A stretch of 64,000 nucleotides of DNA from Certhia americana (Eukaryota; Chordata; Aves; Passeriformes; Certhiidae), in NCBI GenBank assembly GCA_018697195.1, contig CM031858.1, positions 131,329,241-131,393,240 on the forward strand, in the 5' to 3' direction. Position 1 is the stretch's first letter, and each line of letters begins with the position of its first letter. The notes beneath the pieces are model-generated. The model was not told the origin of the DNA, did not search any database, and saw only the letters and a program-made list of their open reading frames with translations. Both the position numbers and the translations under genes were made by a program. Shown here one piece after another: positions 12,501-27,500 of this stretch.

Positions 12501-15500
12501 TCAGCAGATTGGTGTTAATGGTGTGCTCTTAGAAGCTACTGGAACTAATTTGATTTTAGATAAGCTGGGATAGATACCAAGCAGCTGCACTTCTACAAAA
12601 GGTCTGAAATTATAGTGATATGTGTTTTCTGATCACCTGTTGCTGCAGTGGTTTCTGACACCTTACCCCTGCATTTTATTCCCATGGATCACCACAGTTC
12701 ACTGCTAGCCCCTGGAACAAATTACATGGAAAAAAGTAATGGTAGAAGTCTGAAATTTTAGTGCATTATATACTTTCTAATTGCTGGATGCTCCCTGTGG
12801 AAGACATGAGGTGGTGTCCTTGCATCCTAAACACTGGACATTCTCTCCAGCAGAACTGCTTCACATTGTGCTTAAGCTGCTGGTTCTTCATCACAGTGCA
12901 GGTGGGAGCTGCATCAGTGGCTGGTGATGCCAGTCCCAGCCTCATCACCTACTGCCTGTCTTGCTCATGCCTGCATGCACCTTCCTCACACAGCTGTTGC
13001 TGTTTAAACTATCTTCTGCTCAAATCTGAAATTATGTTTTGTAAGCCTACGGCAGGAACTCCAGTTACTGCTCCAATATTTGGATGTGTCTCTTCCATAA
13101 TATTTCCTCTTTCCCCTTGGCTTCATATGTTCTGTGGTCTCTATAAAACTGTTGTTTTCCTCCTTCATTGATTAAAAAGTGGATGTAATTCCATCTGGCT
13201 GACAAAGAAGTAAGATTTTTATTTATTTATTTTTTTTTAATATTTTATTTCCATATCAGAATAAGAGGACAGTTGGGCATTTTTAGGACTTTCTGTTGTA
13301 TCTTTGTCCGGTGTTATTAGGGCACTCTGAACACCATCCTGCAGGACTGAGCCCAGGAGCAGAACTGGGGCTGATCATGGGGTTCACCAGCAGCCCCAAC
13401 AGGGCTGGTGACAAACCAGGGGCGTAACCAAAAGCAGAGAGAGCTGGGACCAGGGACACAAGTGGAGACAAGCTGCAACATGCCTTTTCAGGGTCCACCC
13501 AGGAAGCATGGCTGGAGGCTGGTGTGGTGTTATACCACTGGGACAGAGACTGATGACCCCAGGCTGAGCTGGATGGGGTCCTGGGCCACAGGCAGGGTGT
13601 GAGGAGGCCAGACTGAGGCTGTGCAGGTCAAATAAGGCCTGTTAGTGTCCCTGGAGCTCCTCTCCTGAGCCCCAGGCAGCGCTGGGGCTGCAATCAGCTG
13701 TAGGTCACAGTTCTGACTTGATAGTGCAAAGTCTTGCATTTTATTCTAATTAAACACCTGCCACAGGCAGAGTGGGAGCTTCAGATGAAGTTTATTAAAA
13801 AAGCCCTCCTGTTGAGTCACAGGGTGTAGAAAGGATCCCCTTGCTTTTTAAGCTTCTCATAGAGGAGTCTACTTATGACTGGATCCAGTCTTAAACCCCA
13901 GATTTTGTCAACAGTTTATGTCTAAAGGATTAAATAGATATAATTGAACCTTTTTACAACTTTGTCCCACAGGATAAAGGACAGCAAACCAGATATATTT
14001 AAATAAATATATAGAGAGTTTTTATTATTATAATGATTAGACAAAACTGTCTTAATCAGAATTATTTACTACACAGTATAGCAGCTATAACAACTATTAT
14101 AGTACTCCATGAAGCAATATTGAAGCAATTGTACTAAAGCTAGCAAAAAAATTATTAATTTTTATTTAATTATTATTAACATATCGACGTTACTCACACA
14201 TATCAATGACCATGGGACAGTTTCTTTCACTCAGCCTTGAAAGATAACCTTGAAGAGCATCCCCACTCAAGGCAGAAGTCTCCACACATGCACTCCAAGG
14301 AGTATGGTAGAAGACCCTGCTGTTCAAGTTTGGGACTGGGTGACTGGCTGTCAGCCATTATGTCTCCAGGCCAGCTGTGTCAGCTCAGCAGCTTTAGATA
14401 AACTATCAGCAGCGTCCCTTGTTTGTTTCTTTATCCACATTTTACCAGGTCTACCACATTTTCATCTCACTATCAGAATGTTTAACTTCGAGATTAAGTC
14501 AGACTTGGCTTCAGCATTGTTCAACGCCAAAGGCAGCATGAATTCTCTCTGAATTTCATGAATTTCTTCTTCATTGAGCACTGACAGCTTTGCAAATAGG
14601 ACACTGTTCAAGTTATTTTACCCCGTTCCAGGGAGAGCATCCTGCTGCAACCCCACTGCTGAATGGCCTTGGACATGTTTCAGTTTCCCCATCCATAAAA
14701 GGAGGACAGTGTGTCTCACTGGGACGGTATAGGATTTAACAGCTTCCTGAAACTATCATAATTAAAATGCTTTCTAAGCGTTGCTAATTGGTTATTACAC
14801 TATTTGTTGCTGGAGAAATGTAAAACATCTTGAAGGAAATTTTGGCCCTATCAAAAGAGCACAGGAATCTCTTTTGCTTTTCCTAGAATGGAGATTTCAA
14901 CTCTCACACCAGCTGCGTATACCAACAGGGAATAATCTTTTATGCTCTTGTCCTTGATTGTGTGTCCTTGGGAAACATTACATCAGTAAGTTTTTAGACA
15001 CACTAAATTTATGCATTAAAGCAATTTTCAAAATTCAACAGTCACATCACTTTCAAAACAAAAGGAAAACCCTAATGAACACAGTACACCCAACTGTGCA
15101 CACATTTCTGGGAGAAAGAGGGAGCAAACAAGCATGTGGTGTATTTCACTTGCACTGCTGACAGCACAGCTGGAAAGTGCTCAGATGATTATGAGGATCT
15201 CAAGAGAACAAACTGATAGAACAGAAAAGTAATGCAGTAAAGAGCATTAGAGAGATTCCTACTGACTGCAGCAGACTTCAGATCAGGCAAACACAACCTA
15301 TGTCTTACACAGAATTTAAGGCAATGCTGACAATCACATAATCTGAATCAGGACATAACTATAAGGAGAAAGTAAAGCGTGTAGGTCAGTATTTTCTGAA
15401 TTTTTGTGGCTATATCTGTACCCCAAAAATATGTCTTTAAAATAGCAACACTATACATTTATGGTTTCTGATTGCTTGGATATTTTGAGTACTCTTCTTC

Positions 15501-18500
15501 GGTAACATTTATTACTGGCTTTTGTCTTCTAGCTTTCCATTTCCTTCTATTTCCTAACAAAGGAATATAAAACAAGAACTAAGTTGTGATATAGAGTAAT
15601 ACATAATGTTAAAACCCAGTAAGATTTATGAAATGTAACTTTGGATTTTCATGGTCATCTGATGCCTTCAAAATCAAGAGAAAGCCAAGACAAGATTATG
15701 CTACAGCATTCCCAACACAAAGCTATTTAACTATTCTATGTAAAAATGAAGTAATGACAATCTCTAACCTCCTCCAGACAATCTCTATCTGCTTCTTTTC
15801 TTATTGTTCACCATGCTGTCTAACTTAAATTTGCTTTCGCTATGATTCAGATCTGTTTACCCAGTGGATCTGGAGGAAGGTCTGTTGCCTCATTCTTCTC
15901 CCCCACCTTTCTGCTCATAAAAGGCTGAGAGCACCTCCCCCTACCTTTTCCTTGCTAAGCAACCCCAGTTTTTCCCCTGTCTGTCCTACATTCCAGATGT
16001 CTGACTATCCTCTGTTCTGATGCAGGATCCTCCCCAGGGTTTTTCCTTGTACATTTTAGAAAGACTTTGAATCCTTTCTGCAGAGGCCCATGGAGGGCAA
16101 GTGGGAGGATAGTTTATGCATTTAATAGTCAGGTTTCTGCAGCACTGCCCACCACCATGTAGCCACAAAGATGAGCTTATGGGATTGCACTGAGTCATGT
16201 TCAGTTAATTCACTGTCATACCCAGACTCCTTTCTGAGCAGTTGTCACCTAATTTTTTCTGCCTCACGTTCTTCTGAAGTTCTTCACAAATGTGTTTATG
16301 CTTTTAGGTGTGAATTGTGCTCTGTTGTCTGAACTCCGCTCTAGTTGGTCAAAATAATTTTAATATTACTTCCCAAAGTGCTTACAACTTGGTATTGTCT
16401 ACAAATTAGAGAAAGGTAGAAGTTTCAAGTGACTTAAAATAAGTCTCTCAACCATACTGGAAAACCCTAATCAATATATCTTGTGTGCTGGCTGTGAATC
16501 CTTAAATCTGTGACCATTGTTCTTTCAGTACAGCTATCCAGCTGGCAGTGCATCCACCTTCCTGCACATTCAACCAAACCAGATTTTCCTTGCTCATTTA
16601 TGAGCATCTCATAATGTCAAAAGGTGGGCTAAGATGCAGAGATGTTATCTATTGCTTCTGCCCTGCCCAAAAGACCTCTTAGTCTGTCAGAGAAGGAAAA
16701 TAAGATTAATTACTTACTTACTTTGTCCTTGCCAAGCCCACGATGATTGTTACTTGAGACCATACAAATTTGAAGTGTTAATGGGGAGACTGCATGATTA
16801 TCTGTTCTTATTTTGTTCTTAAATCTAACAGTCTATCTAACATGACCTTCCCGCTTTGAAAATGCATGAACTGTGCTTGCTCTTTTCCTGTCTTGTGAAC
16901 TCAATCTATTCTCAGCAGTTTTCAAAGCTTTCTAACAGGTCTGATATCAGCTAGGCTTGATTGAATTTACCTATCAAAAAGGATTTATCTTACCTGAGAA
17001 ATTCTCTAGCCTGTTATGTCTTGAAATAACCTGTGTTTCTACACCTTCTTGTTGCTGTTAGTAAGCTGTGATCAGATTAGGATGACTTTGAAGTGAAAAC
17101 CAAAGAAATAAAATCCATCTTTCCAAGCACAGTTTTCAGTTTTCTTCTTTCCATTTTCTTCTTCACCAGTTATTTTTCTAGTTCTGTAGAATAAGCTTTT
17201 AGCCTGGCTGCATTATTTCATGCTGAGCAATCTTCTTTTCTGCAATTAGCTCTCTTCACTTCAAAGCGATATGAGCATTTTGTCCAGATTTGTTTTAAAA
17301 TACAGCTCTTGGCCACCTCTCCAATCCGTTCATAGTGATACTTGACAATCCGCTTCTACTGAATCACTTGATATTCTTGGCATTTAATTCACTTACTGCA
17401 CTTCATAGCCGAGGCCTTGGTGGATGTGAATGTCCATCTGTGCCATCTGACACAGAAATGTGAGCATCAGACATGGGGCTCACGTTGCTACCTCCTCCCA
17501 ACCTCCAGGTCTTCTCATTTGTCAGCTCACCTGAACCAGTGCCTCTTTCATGGCCTCTTAAAACACAGCCCTTTCCAGTAATGGAGCTCCTCTTTAATCG
17601 TTTAGCAATTTTACAGGGTCTGTCCCCAGTTCTAGTTCTGCCATGCTGATAGTCCTTGATTGCAACACCCATTTGTAATAATCTCAAAATGACTGGTGGA
17701 TGTGCTAACATGTTTTATAGTCCAAAAGAGCAGCGATAATTTTTCGTATGTGGAATACAGCTGGAATGAAAAGAGGTAATATACATTTTGTTTCAATTTC
17801 ATGCTGCCACTTAGGGAAGAAGTCCTGTTTACACCAACTTAGAGAAATTAATTGCAGTGTGAGTTAAATACTGCAGTTGTACAGTTGGAAAACAGCCGCT
17901 ATCATCATTGGTGTGAGACATGGTGGTTTTTCATGAGACAGAGGTTTTTCATGGATGACTTTCATAGACTGATCCTTTTCCCTTTTTCCTCTCTGTAGAT
18001 TATAAATTCGGTGGTCTTGCTGATTCTGCTGAGCGCCCTGACTGATCCTGACCAGTACCACCTGACTAGTGCTGAATTAGGGGGTGAATTTGAATTTATG
18101 GATGATGCCAGTAAGTACAAATTCCCTAATTACTAGCTCTTATTGCCCCAGCATTTATGTAACTCTCCTATCATTTCAGTAATTACTGTCCTTTTAATTA
18201 TTGCTTCACCTTTGTATCTTACAGATGCATTTTTATTGTGAAAGGTGTCATGGCACAGTTCAAACTTGTTTCCTAGTAGTAACCTTATCTGCCACCTACT
18301 TATTAGTAATCAATCCATCTGCTCTGCTGTGTCCTGGCTTGGCAGGGGCAGAGACAGCCTTTGGCTCATCCCTGAGCTGAAAGCTGAAAGCCCGAGGGGA
18401 ATTTTGCAGAACAGAGGGAGATACAGAGCCTCTGCCCCTCTCAGCACCATATCCCAAGTGCCTGCACATACACAAGAACCCACGCTGCTGTTCAGACAGC

Positions 18501-21500
18501 TGAGTGCATTCATTCATGTTTGATTTATTTGTGCACCCCCCTGTGCATATGGCATGACTTGCACAAACCTGCTTGAATAGGTTTTTTCAACTATACAGTT
18601 GATATTTGCAAATACAAATATCAACTGTATAGTCTCAGGAACATTAGGAATAACACAGAGCACTTCCTTCTCTTACTGAAAGGCATCATAGAAAATCTTC
18701 ACTATAGTTTCAGAGAAGGGTAAGCTAGGCCATTTATGTCTTCTACAAAACCTCCTGTCCTTTGCTAATGTTTCATTTTTTCCATAACTTTTTCAAATTA
18801 TTTGATGGTTTGTTGATTTAACTGTTTAATTAATATCTAGTAAAGTTTTCCCTCAGTGTGATTTTGATACAAATGTCTGTTTATTTTAATTTCTGCTCAC
18901 AACATGATTACATTCAACATTTCTCATAGTAGTCTGAAACAAAGTCTGTTGCTAGTCGCACTGGTGTCTTTCTGCTCAGAATCCCCCCATCCACAGCTAA
19001 AGGTTCTAAGTCCTTTCCTCATTCCTACAGAGTCAATAAAAATGTCCTTAGGAGAAGCAATAGCCCCACATATGAGAAAAGAAATTGCCCATTGTTGTGT
19101 CAGAGATACTGGGTATCATTTAAGGGATGCTTATTTACACCAGGTCTTTAATGCAAATATGCCTTGAGGGTCCACATTGAATTAATGATAAAGGGTGATT
19201 GCTACTTTGTGTCTTCATTGAAAAATCAGCTACAAATTCCGACTAAAAATCTTTTTATATAACTGGATTTAAGAAAGTATGGACTGTAGTAGATACAGAT
19301 GGGCTCCTAGCTGATTCTGACATATTAAAACTGACTGCCTTGTCCTAATTCTCAGAGATTAACCTTGGTAATGACTGTCTGTCAGTGTGGTTTTATATAG
19401 CCGACATCAGAGGCCTGCCAGTGCCCAAGGCTTTAAAATTGTAATTCTGTTTTGTAATGCAGTAGCTGTCAGATAAAGTACATTGAGGATTTCCATCTAC
19501 ACTTGAAAATTGTATTTTCTGTACATTTTTATCAAGGTTTCTGAAGTGAACCCTGCAAGACTGTGAAAGGATGGCTTATGGGCCAAGCAACCTCATTTCC
19601 ATTTGGTAAAGGGAACATTACACAGGCAGTTAAATTACAAATGAACATTTGAATTGATGTCTCCTTTTATTCTTTGACTCCCTCTGGTTTGGTGCCTAAC
19701 TGAATAAAGTCAGTTGAATCAAGCTACTGATTTTTATGGTTACTGGAAATAGCTGGCAGGAGATAATTTCCTTCTTCTTTTCTTTAAGCATGACTGTATT
19801 TGTTAAAATGCAATGAAATATTTTATTATGAGATAAATCATCAGAGAAACTTCCACATACTCTTCTCTTTTCCTGCTTTTATTTGTCTTTCTTGAAGAAA
19901 TGTTTTTCAGGTTAGCTGCATGCACTGAAACCATGTGTATGAAATACAGGAAGATACATATTTTTTATGCTAAAGAAGGTCCCAAAGTTGTTATCTGTCT
20001 GTACTTCTGTTAACAAATAATAATGACACAAGCACTAATAGCCATTATTCTCATTACTATTGATGCTCCTTTATCTCTCTCCTGTAAGAAGATCTATAAT
20101 AAAAGATCTGGAAAAAAATTTATCAGCTGTGTCACAGCAGTCAAATGAAGTTAATGACAGGTTTCCCTTGACTTTCAGGAAACCAGGATTCCCCTAATAT
20201 TTGTATTCAGATTTATTTCTAGCTGTGCCTGGTTTATGGAGAATTTTCAGTTTTCCGTTCCAGCAATGGGAAAAATTCTTGCCATCTGCAGAGCCACAGC
20301 CAGCCTAGTGCAAACTGCTTCAAAATACCAGTGCAACATCAGTTCTGATTCCAGGATTTAGTGTGGTTTCAAGGGCATTACCAGAGGCTCCAAAATACCT
20401 GTTTGATCTGCCAGAGAAAGGATTTACCTGAACACCTAGAAAAAAGCTCTGGGCTATTTATTTCCCCTCCTATTCTAGAAAAGGAAGCAAAGGGGAAGAA
20501 AGTCTGACAAGACTTAACCATGTGGCAGAGGGAGGTGCTGGAAGTAACCAGTGTGTGTGGTTTGTGTTGCTCTCAAAGATGTATGTCTCAGAGCTGGGTA
20601 AAATGCTGGGCTTTCTTGTGTGCTGGATATTCAGCTGAGCCCATTTAGTCTCATCTTTCTTTTTATTATTTCCTGAGGGAGTTTAGGAGCTGGACTAGGG
20701 AAAATTAGAAATGTGTGAGCTGCTCAATGTAATACTGCTGCTGTTAAAAGACTAATAATCTCAGAGCAGGAGATTGAAAAGCCCTATAATTCATTTTGAC
20801 TTCCCAGAGGGTTTTGCCTGTGCCTTCTGCTCAGCTTCTTCAGACACGTCATCATCCTGACATGTCAAGAGCCTAAACAAGCAGTGGGTGTTGCTTGGTT
20901 TTATTTACTGCTGTCATAGTGTCAGAGATGTGTGATACTTCACAGGCCACATGACAACAAGGATTGAAGTCCTCTGCATGCCCTACAGAAACTGAGGGGA
21001 ACTTTGACACTGATGTTAGCACCTTAGGTCACAATCTGCCCTGGGATGGGCAGACAGGACAAGCAGACATCTCAGGGTAGGGGAGAATAATGTGATAATC
21101 TCTCTGCTGAATATGATATGCACCTTGGACTTAAAAAAATTAATTCAAATAGAAAATTTTTATAAAGAAATTCACAGACAGCAGGCTTGGACTCCTGCTG
21201 GGGGATAAATGGAAGTGGTGGAGTAGGTACATTCCTGTCCCAGTCCATCAACACCACCTATGTAGTACAAGGTCCAGATATAGGAAGGAGCAAAAATTTA
21301 GATCCCTTCCCAGCTTAGGATATTCAGGGTGGCATCTTCCCTTCTAATTTTATACTCTGAAGTACATGTGCTGGGCTCAAAGGAATAGAATACTCTTTGC
21401 TTCTCATTGCCCTCCTCTCTTTCCCAGGGAAAAAGTGCTGCTGCTGTGCAGGTTGTGACCCAGGAGGCTGCACAGTGGCTGGCAGCAAGCATCAAGCTTG

Positions 21501-24500
21501 CACCAGCAGCCTGGAGGAGAGAACAAGGCAATAATCCTTAGCTGGCAGTCAGGAGGCTCTTGGATAAATGAGGCTGGGAGAATGGGAGAAACTGCCTGAG
21601 GATTGCAGGCTGCTGATCAGCAGCTTTCTGGCCCCTGTTGCCAAAGCTGTGGGCCAGTGATTAACTCCAAGGCTGGGGCAGGTGATGAGGATTTGAGGCC
21701 TTCATCACTCCACACAAGTCCTGGCTCTGGGACTGGCCTTGCTGGCTGCTACTCCCTGTCCCTGCTGCACCCACCATCAGCCTCCTCTGCAAGAGGAGAG
21801 GGGAAGGCAAGGAAATACTCTTGAGGGAGATTTGAGGGAGCTCGAGCTGCAGCTTGCTGTGCACACAAGTATGCCATGACAGGAGCTCTGCCCAACCCCA
21901 GCAGCATCTTCCCTCCAAAGAGGCAGGAAAGTAGGATATCACTGCAAGGTATAAGAATTAAAAAACTCAGCTGGTTTCTTTAAATCCAAGGAGAAAACGC
22001 AAAAAGCCATCTAGGACAATAGGCTGGATAACCCCTTCAGCAGTCCAAGTACAGCCCTTCTAGCCATGAATGCCATAGAAAGCACAGCATGGGTGAAAAA
22101 AATCCTGCACCCCTGTCAGTTTCTCATTTAATGTGCTGCATATCTAGTTTCATTCTGATTAATTGAAGCTGACACGGCTCAAAAAACCCAATGAAGCCTT
22201 AAATGAGAAAGAACTAGCTTGAGCCAACTAGGACTTGGCACAGTGGAGCACAGGGAGATACTGGAGACAGGGAGCATGAGTGTGTCAGACCAGATCTTCA
22301 ATGTCAAGCTCACCACAGTTTGCTGGGCTCTGGCTCTGAACCAATACTGTCACAGTCACCAGCAAAGCAGAACCTGTGACTTCTGCATGTGCTGCAAATG
22401 ACAATGACAGCAGCTTCCCCTGGACGCATGACTTATTGGTTGGGATCAAGAACAAATGCATAAGCAGTGGCTCCAAACTGATGGTCAGAACCAAAATATT
22501 GATCCAAGAGCCTCTTTTACAAGAGGTTCAATTGAGGTTAGTGGCTACAGCAGCCATTTTCACTTCTCTCCTTTTCTTTCATTACCTCAATTGTACTTGG
22601 TCTGTTCAAAATAATTTTAATTTCACAGGATGTATTTGGCAGCCAGAGTAAATGGCCACACAACCAGAAGTGTCCTAAGAGGCTGCAGTACCTTTTATTA
22701 GTAGAGGTATATTTTGTGGATACTTCTTCCTCTTGAGGGCAAAAATCAGATAACTTCTCTAAAAGCACAGCACAGCCTTTACAGCTCCTAGAAACCTAGA
22801 ATCCAGGCAAGGAATTGCAGTTCAAATGCTGCACTGGTTGTCTGGATTGCCTGTACATTCCAAGAGGAGAAGGAGGTGCCTTTGAAGAGCATTTTGGGAT
22901 GTACTGAGATGTTATTCCCTCCTGAATGATGAGCAGGGAGCCCAGCTGCCTCCCGATGGCATTGTGTAGCTCCTGTGAGCTGGGTTGCAGGAAGCCACTG
23001 TGAAGGAAGCGAGGAGCATCAGGGTGAGCTAAACTCACTGCTGAGTGCAGGCCCCTCTTCTGGGTGAGACCTGCTTATTTTGACAACCAGACAAAGATTC
23101 AAGCATTTGTACTGTGAAAAAAAGACATCAGTGCTCCAGGGCCTCATCAGACTACAGTGGTTTGAAAGTGCTCCTCCAAATGCCAGGAAAGGGCACTTTA
23201 TCCTTCAAATTTAATTAATTAAATTAGGAAGTAGCGTGCCATAGGATTTCTTCTGTGGCATTTCAGTCTCTATGCAAGCACAAGGACAAACTTTGGGGGC
23301 AAGAGAGAAAGAAAAAGAATCCTGAAACCTAGGACACAGGTAGTGTTCTGGAAAAGGAGAGACCTGGATTCTGAAGTCTTTAATCCTGCTGTTGGTAGGT
23401 ACAGTGCCAGAGAACATAAGCAGCTCTGGAGATGTCCTCACCTGCCAGCAGCAGTCTCCTCTTGCTCATTTTTCCTCCAGCTTCACAGGTGTCAGGTTCC
23501 TCTCTGCATCAAGGGCCAGCAGAAATCTGGATTAGTGCCATCCAAGGCAAAGTTTGTGTTCCCTCAGGTGCAGGAGGATCAAGGACTGGGTCTTTTGTTT
23601 TCTATATAGATGATCATTCTGGTAGGCTGGAAGTTATGACAGACATGACTTAATGCCTGTCCTTCCTCCTCAGCCATGACCTGGGTGAGCCTGCGCTGCT
23701 TCCTGGTGGTGGCAGGTGAGACCTGTCCACAACTGCCAGATCCTTTGGGAGCTTGGGTGAAAGTTTCAGGGCACGTACCCTGAACCTTATTTTGATGTAT
23801 CCAGGGAGTTGAGTTGAGGGCTGTTCCATGCTGTGGGATGCTCCTCATCATGTGCATGTCCTCATCAGTTAGGTGTTGTGGCAGCTCTGTGTTGAAATGA
23901 TGTCATCTTTACACTTTGAATACTTCCAAAGTCAGGGTAATGAACATCCTGAAGACTGTCATGTGTTTGTGCATCTCGGAGTTCCTCCATTTATCTCATC
24001 AAGGCAGGTAGTTTAAACACACCTGGTGACAGCAATGTGAACAGCAGGTACCTCACATATATCAACAGAGGTGGGATCTCTAAAGCCATGTCTTATATAC
24101 CTCACATCCTCTTCGTGCACTGGCTTAACCTCAGAAAAATAGGCACAATGTTCCATTGCACTCCCAAACTCACTGTAAGGTCAAGTTCAGAAATTCACTT
24201 CTGGTCTCCTGACAGCAGTCTGTAATGATATCTAGGGAGGAGCATATGAAAAGACCAAATATTTAATTTTTTTTCTCAGGATCTCCTTCTGACTATTCAT
24301 GGCTTAGGAACTTCTTAAATCTAATGAAAAGTTAATTGAGAGCTGATCAGCAGTAGAAGAAAAAGATAGAAGTCCTGTAATTCCTCCACTCAAAACTTTA
24401 AAGAATATTTTCTTTCCTTTATTGCTTTACCTTTCCTAACAGTTCTACATTTTCATTAATAAATATATCTCTGTAGTATTCTTGGTTGAAATGAAAATTT

Positions 24501-27500
24501 TCAAGATGTTATTTCTACTGTAAGATGCCTTTATCTGCCAGTTTTGCTTCTTTTCCAGTAGAGAGACATATGAGCAATGGTATGCAGCAGCTGTTGGTAA
24601 AGAAACAATCTGTAGTGCAGAAAAGCAGACACGTTCTGACTACAGATAGCAGCAGCAGTAAAATTGTCTTGTCAAAACTGCTACTGATTTGTGAAAATCC
24701 TTACAAAAATTACAATTCATCTCCATAGTCTTATAGAGGCTGTAGTGTTTTGCACAGTGTTAATGTCAGTACAGTGTAATGCTGCAGGCTTGCACAGACA
24801 GAAGCATTGCCAGTGCTTCTTGTATTTAGGAGGTTCCCCACAGAAGCCAGAGATTCCCCCTAGCAAAGGCTGAACGATGCACCTGACCCCATCTCCCACC
24901 CTGCCCTTTGAGATGTTCTGCACAAGGGAGGTGGCAAATTAATTGAACCAAGCCCTGAATTTGTCTGCAGTCATTGTTGTGTCTCTTTTCCAGATATGTG
25001 CATTGCCACCGCAATTTCTCTCCTTATGATTCTGATCTGTGCAATGGCTACATATGGCGCATATAAGGTAATTTGTTATATTTGGTGAAGACAAGAATAA
25101 AGTGAACTACAAAACTCCATAGAAACAAAATTAAGAAAACTGTTTTCTGACAATTTCTTCTTTACTTGCTTAGCTGAAAATTGAGGAGAGTGGGAGGGTG
25201 AAGAAGCTGAAGAGGCAGCAGAACTGATTGTTTACATCAGTGGCACCCCAGGGCCTCCTGCTGCAGTTGTAGATTGTCTGCAGTTTCAAATATGAGTAAG
25301 CTCTGGGCAACTGGTGGATTCAGAGAACTGAATCTTGTACCTATCAAAGTTAAGGGAATTTTTTCCCATTCACCTCTCAAGCCTGTGGTTTGTCCCAACA
25401 TTTAATCCCATTAATTAGAAAGGAAAAATAGTGTGGTCTCTAAATCTCCTAATGTAACAAGCTGTGGGAGTTGCACTGCACACATTATTGCAGTATAGCA
25501 GCCAAATTGCCTTGGCCAAACCTTTTGGCTGAATGTCATGTTTCTTTTAGCTGATTTAATACTCCATAGTGTCATATATTCCTTAGATTCCTGTAGAAAG
25601 ACATATATTCCTCTATTTTAACTTATGACTGATGAGTTTCTAATTTATTTCCTTTTTAGCAACATGCAGCTTGGATCATCCCCTTCTTCTGTTACCAGAT
25701 CTTTGACTTTGCTCTCAACACGTTGGTTGCCATCAGTGTACTCGTCTATCCCAGCACAGTTCAGGATTACCTCCGTCAACTGGTAAATCACTTGATGTTC
25801 ACAGGCCTTTTGGGGCTTTGGGGGAAAAAAACACTGTAAGGTGCAGTTTTTGCCCTGTATTTCTAGCCAGTGGTATCCTTCTCATGCAGTCCTTGAGGAG
25901 TTCTTTCAGTCCTTACCAGTCTGAATTCAACATCCCTGCAAGGCTACATTACTAACTTACTACAATATTTGTGAAAAGCTCAGAAGTTTTGCAATGATAT
26001 GAAAGCTCTCAGCGCCATTCATTTAGAGTGAGACTCATATTGCAAGACATGGATGATAAAATAATTGCTTTTGCATTCAGAATTATTGTGTTCATATGCA
26101 GTGGCTTATTTTTGGTACTATTTCAAGGATATTTTGTTACTTCTTTTAATTTATTCAGTAGCTGTAGCACAGTTAGTTAGGCAGGAGTTTGATTGAGTGT
26201 AGGTTTGGTTTTGCTGGAAAGTATTTTGGATTATGCTTTGGCCAAACATCTATGGCAAGTATTGCATAAGTGTACAAGATAATGACCACAACCCCCTAGA
26301 GCAAAGACAGGAGCCCACCAGTCCCTGTCTCATCACAGGACCACGTCCCATGTCCAGAAGGGTTCACATGGAGTTGCAGCACTCTGGAGAAGCCAGTGCT
26401 GCAAATGTCTCTGAAAATCCGCCTTGAGAACCTGAACACAGATTAGCTTGGCTGTGAACTTTGTTGTGTGGATGGAGAGCTGGCCAGTATAAATAACAGG
26501 TAATGAGAAACAGCAGGCAGATAAGTAGCCACACAAATCTGCAGGAAGAGGCAATGTGTCATGCCAGTGAGAGCTGGGATCCTTCATCTTATTTAACACC
26601 CACCTGCATTCACAGCTGATGGCGTACTGGAAGAGAAGCAGAGGAATAAATCAAAAGGTTCTCAGAGACACGAGTGGAAAAGAGCAAATTGCAGCTGTGG
26701 TTTGAGAGTGTTAAAGCTGGCACTGCCACTGCTGGAGCCCTCCTGCCTGTCCTTTGCCTACAGACTCTTGCTGCTGCATCAGTGCCAGCCCTGCTCTTGT
26801 GGCTGCACAAGCATCTGTGTGGCTGCAGAATTCCTGCCACCTCCCAGAGCATGAATTGTAACCAGATTTTACTCAGTCTTGGTCACTGTGCATGAGCATG
26901 ACTGGGACAGAAACAGACTGGGAAATGTGCACTTGAAAGTCTCTGCTCTTCTGCTGAAAATCTGGTGCTACATTTGGAGCTGACTCACTAGAAGGGCAAA
27001 GACCAGCAGTTTCTCTTGAAATGTGTGCTGAAACATCCCTTTATTTCCTTGCAGATAAAAAAATAATAGGTCCTTCTGTAGCAGAAATAGGAAGAGCAGG
27101 CCTTGGAAGGGATTTGGTATAGTGCAACAGAGCACTCTGTGATCTGTACTGCTGCTCTGGAGTGTTGAATCTTTGGCTGCACACATCTTTTTGTCTTGCT
27201 GTTGTAAATCATATGAAATGGTAATGAAATGCCACAGGACTTCAGGAAGGCTAAACTGTCAGTGCTCAAAAGGGCAAGGGGGATTTCCAGGATAATTATG
27301 GGCTGATTAGCCTGACATTGCTACCAGGCAGAATAATAACAGAAGGGCTGGGGCTGAGAGGACAGTCAATTGATAATGGATTAGACCAGAGAAAAATTAT
27401 TAATGACTGCCAGCACAGCTTCATGAGAAATCAGTCCTGCAGGCAAACTCATTTTCCTTCACTGACAAGATTACTGACTTCATCAATAAAGATGGGCAGG

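Larger units (their letters stand above)
455..17998 (+). other. LAPTM4B: LAPTM4B intron 1
   Basis: The 17.5-kb GT-AG intron begins with GTAAGC and ends with a pyrimidine-rich tract and TAG just before 17999. The first ~300 bases belong to the CpG island; the rest is AT-rich. Recognisable contents are the CTC/GAG array near 4316, the CRE palindrome at 7358, a 35-bp tandem duplication at 8745, the solo LTR at 8953-9923, a T-rich run at about 13216-13250 and a markedly AT-rich stretch at about 13980-14190. The open frames here are short and lack recognisable domains. I see nothing assignable in 1000-4300, 4400-7300, 9950-13200 or 14200-17990. Confidence 0.9.
18111..24993 (+). other. LAPTM4B: LAPTM4B intron 2
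   Basis: The 6.9-kb GT-AG phase-1 intron starts GTAAGT and ends with a TCTCTTTTCCAG acceptor. It contains the perfect hairpin at 18590-18633 and an 18-base AT palindrome at 23208-23225. Moderately GC-rich patches at about 18340-18500 and 21580-21930 have open frames on both strands with no recognisable domain. No transposable element was identified with confidence. Confidence 0.9.

Noticed and set aside
12761..13171. + strand open frame of 136 codons, Cys- and Ser-rich
   Set aside because: No domain, start context or splice logic supports it; composition fits intron sequence.
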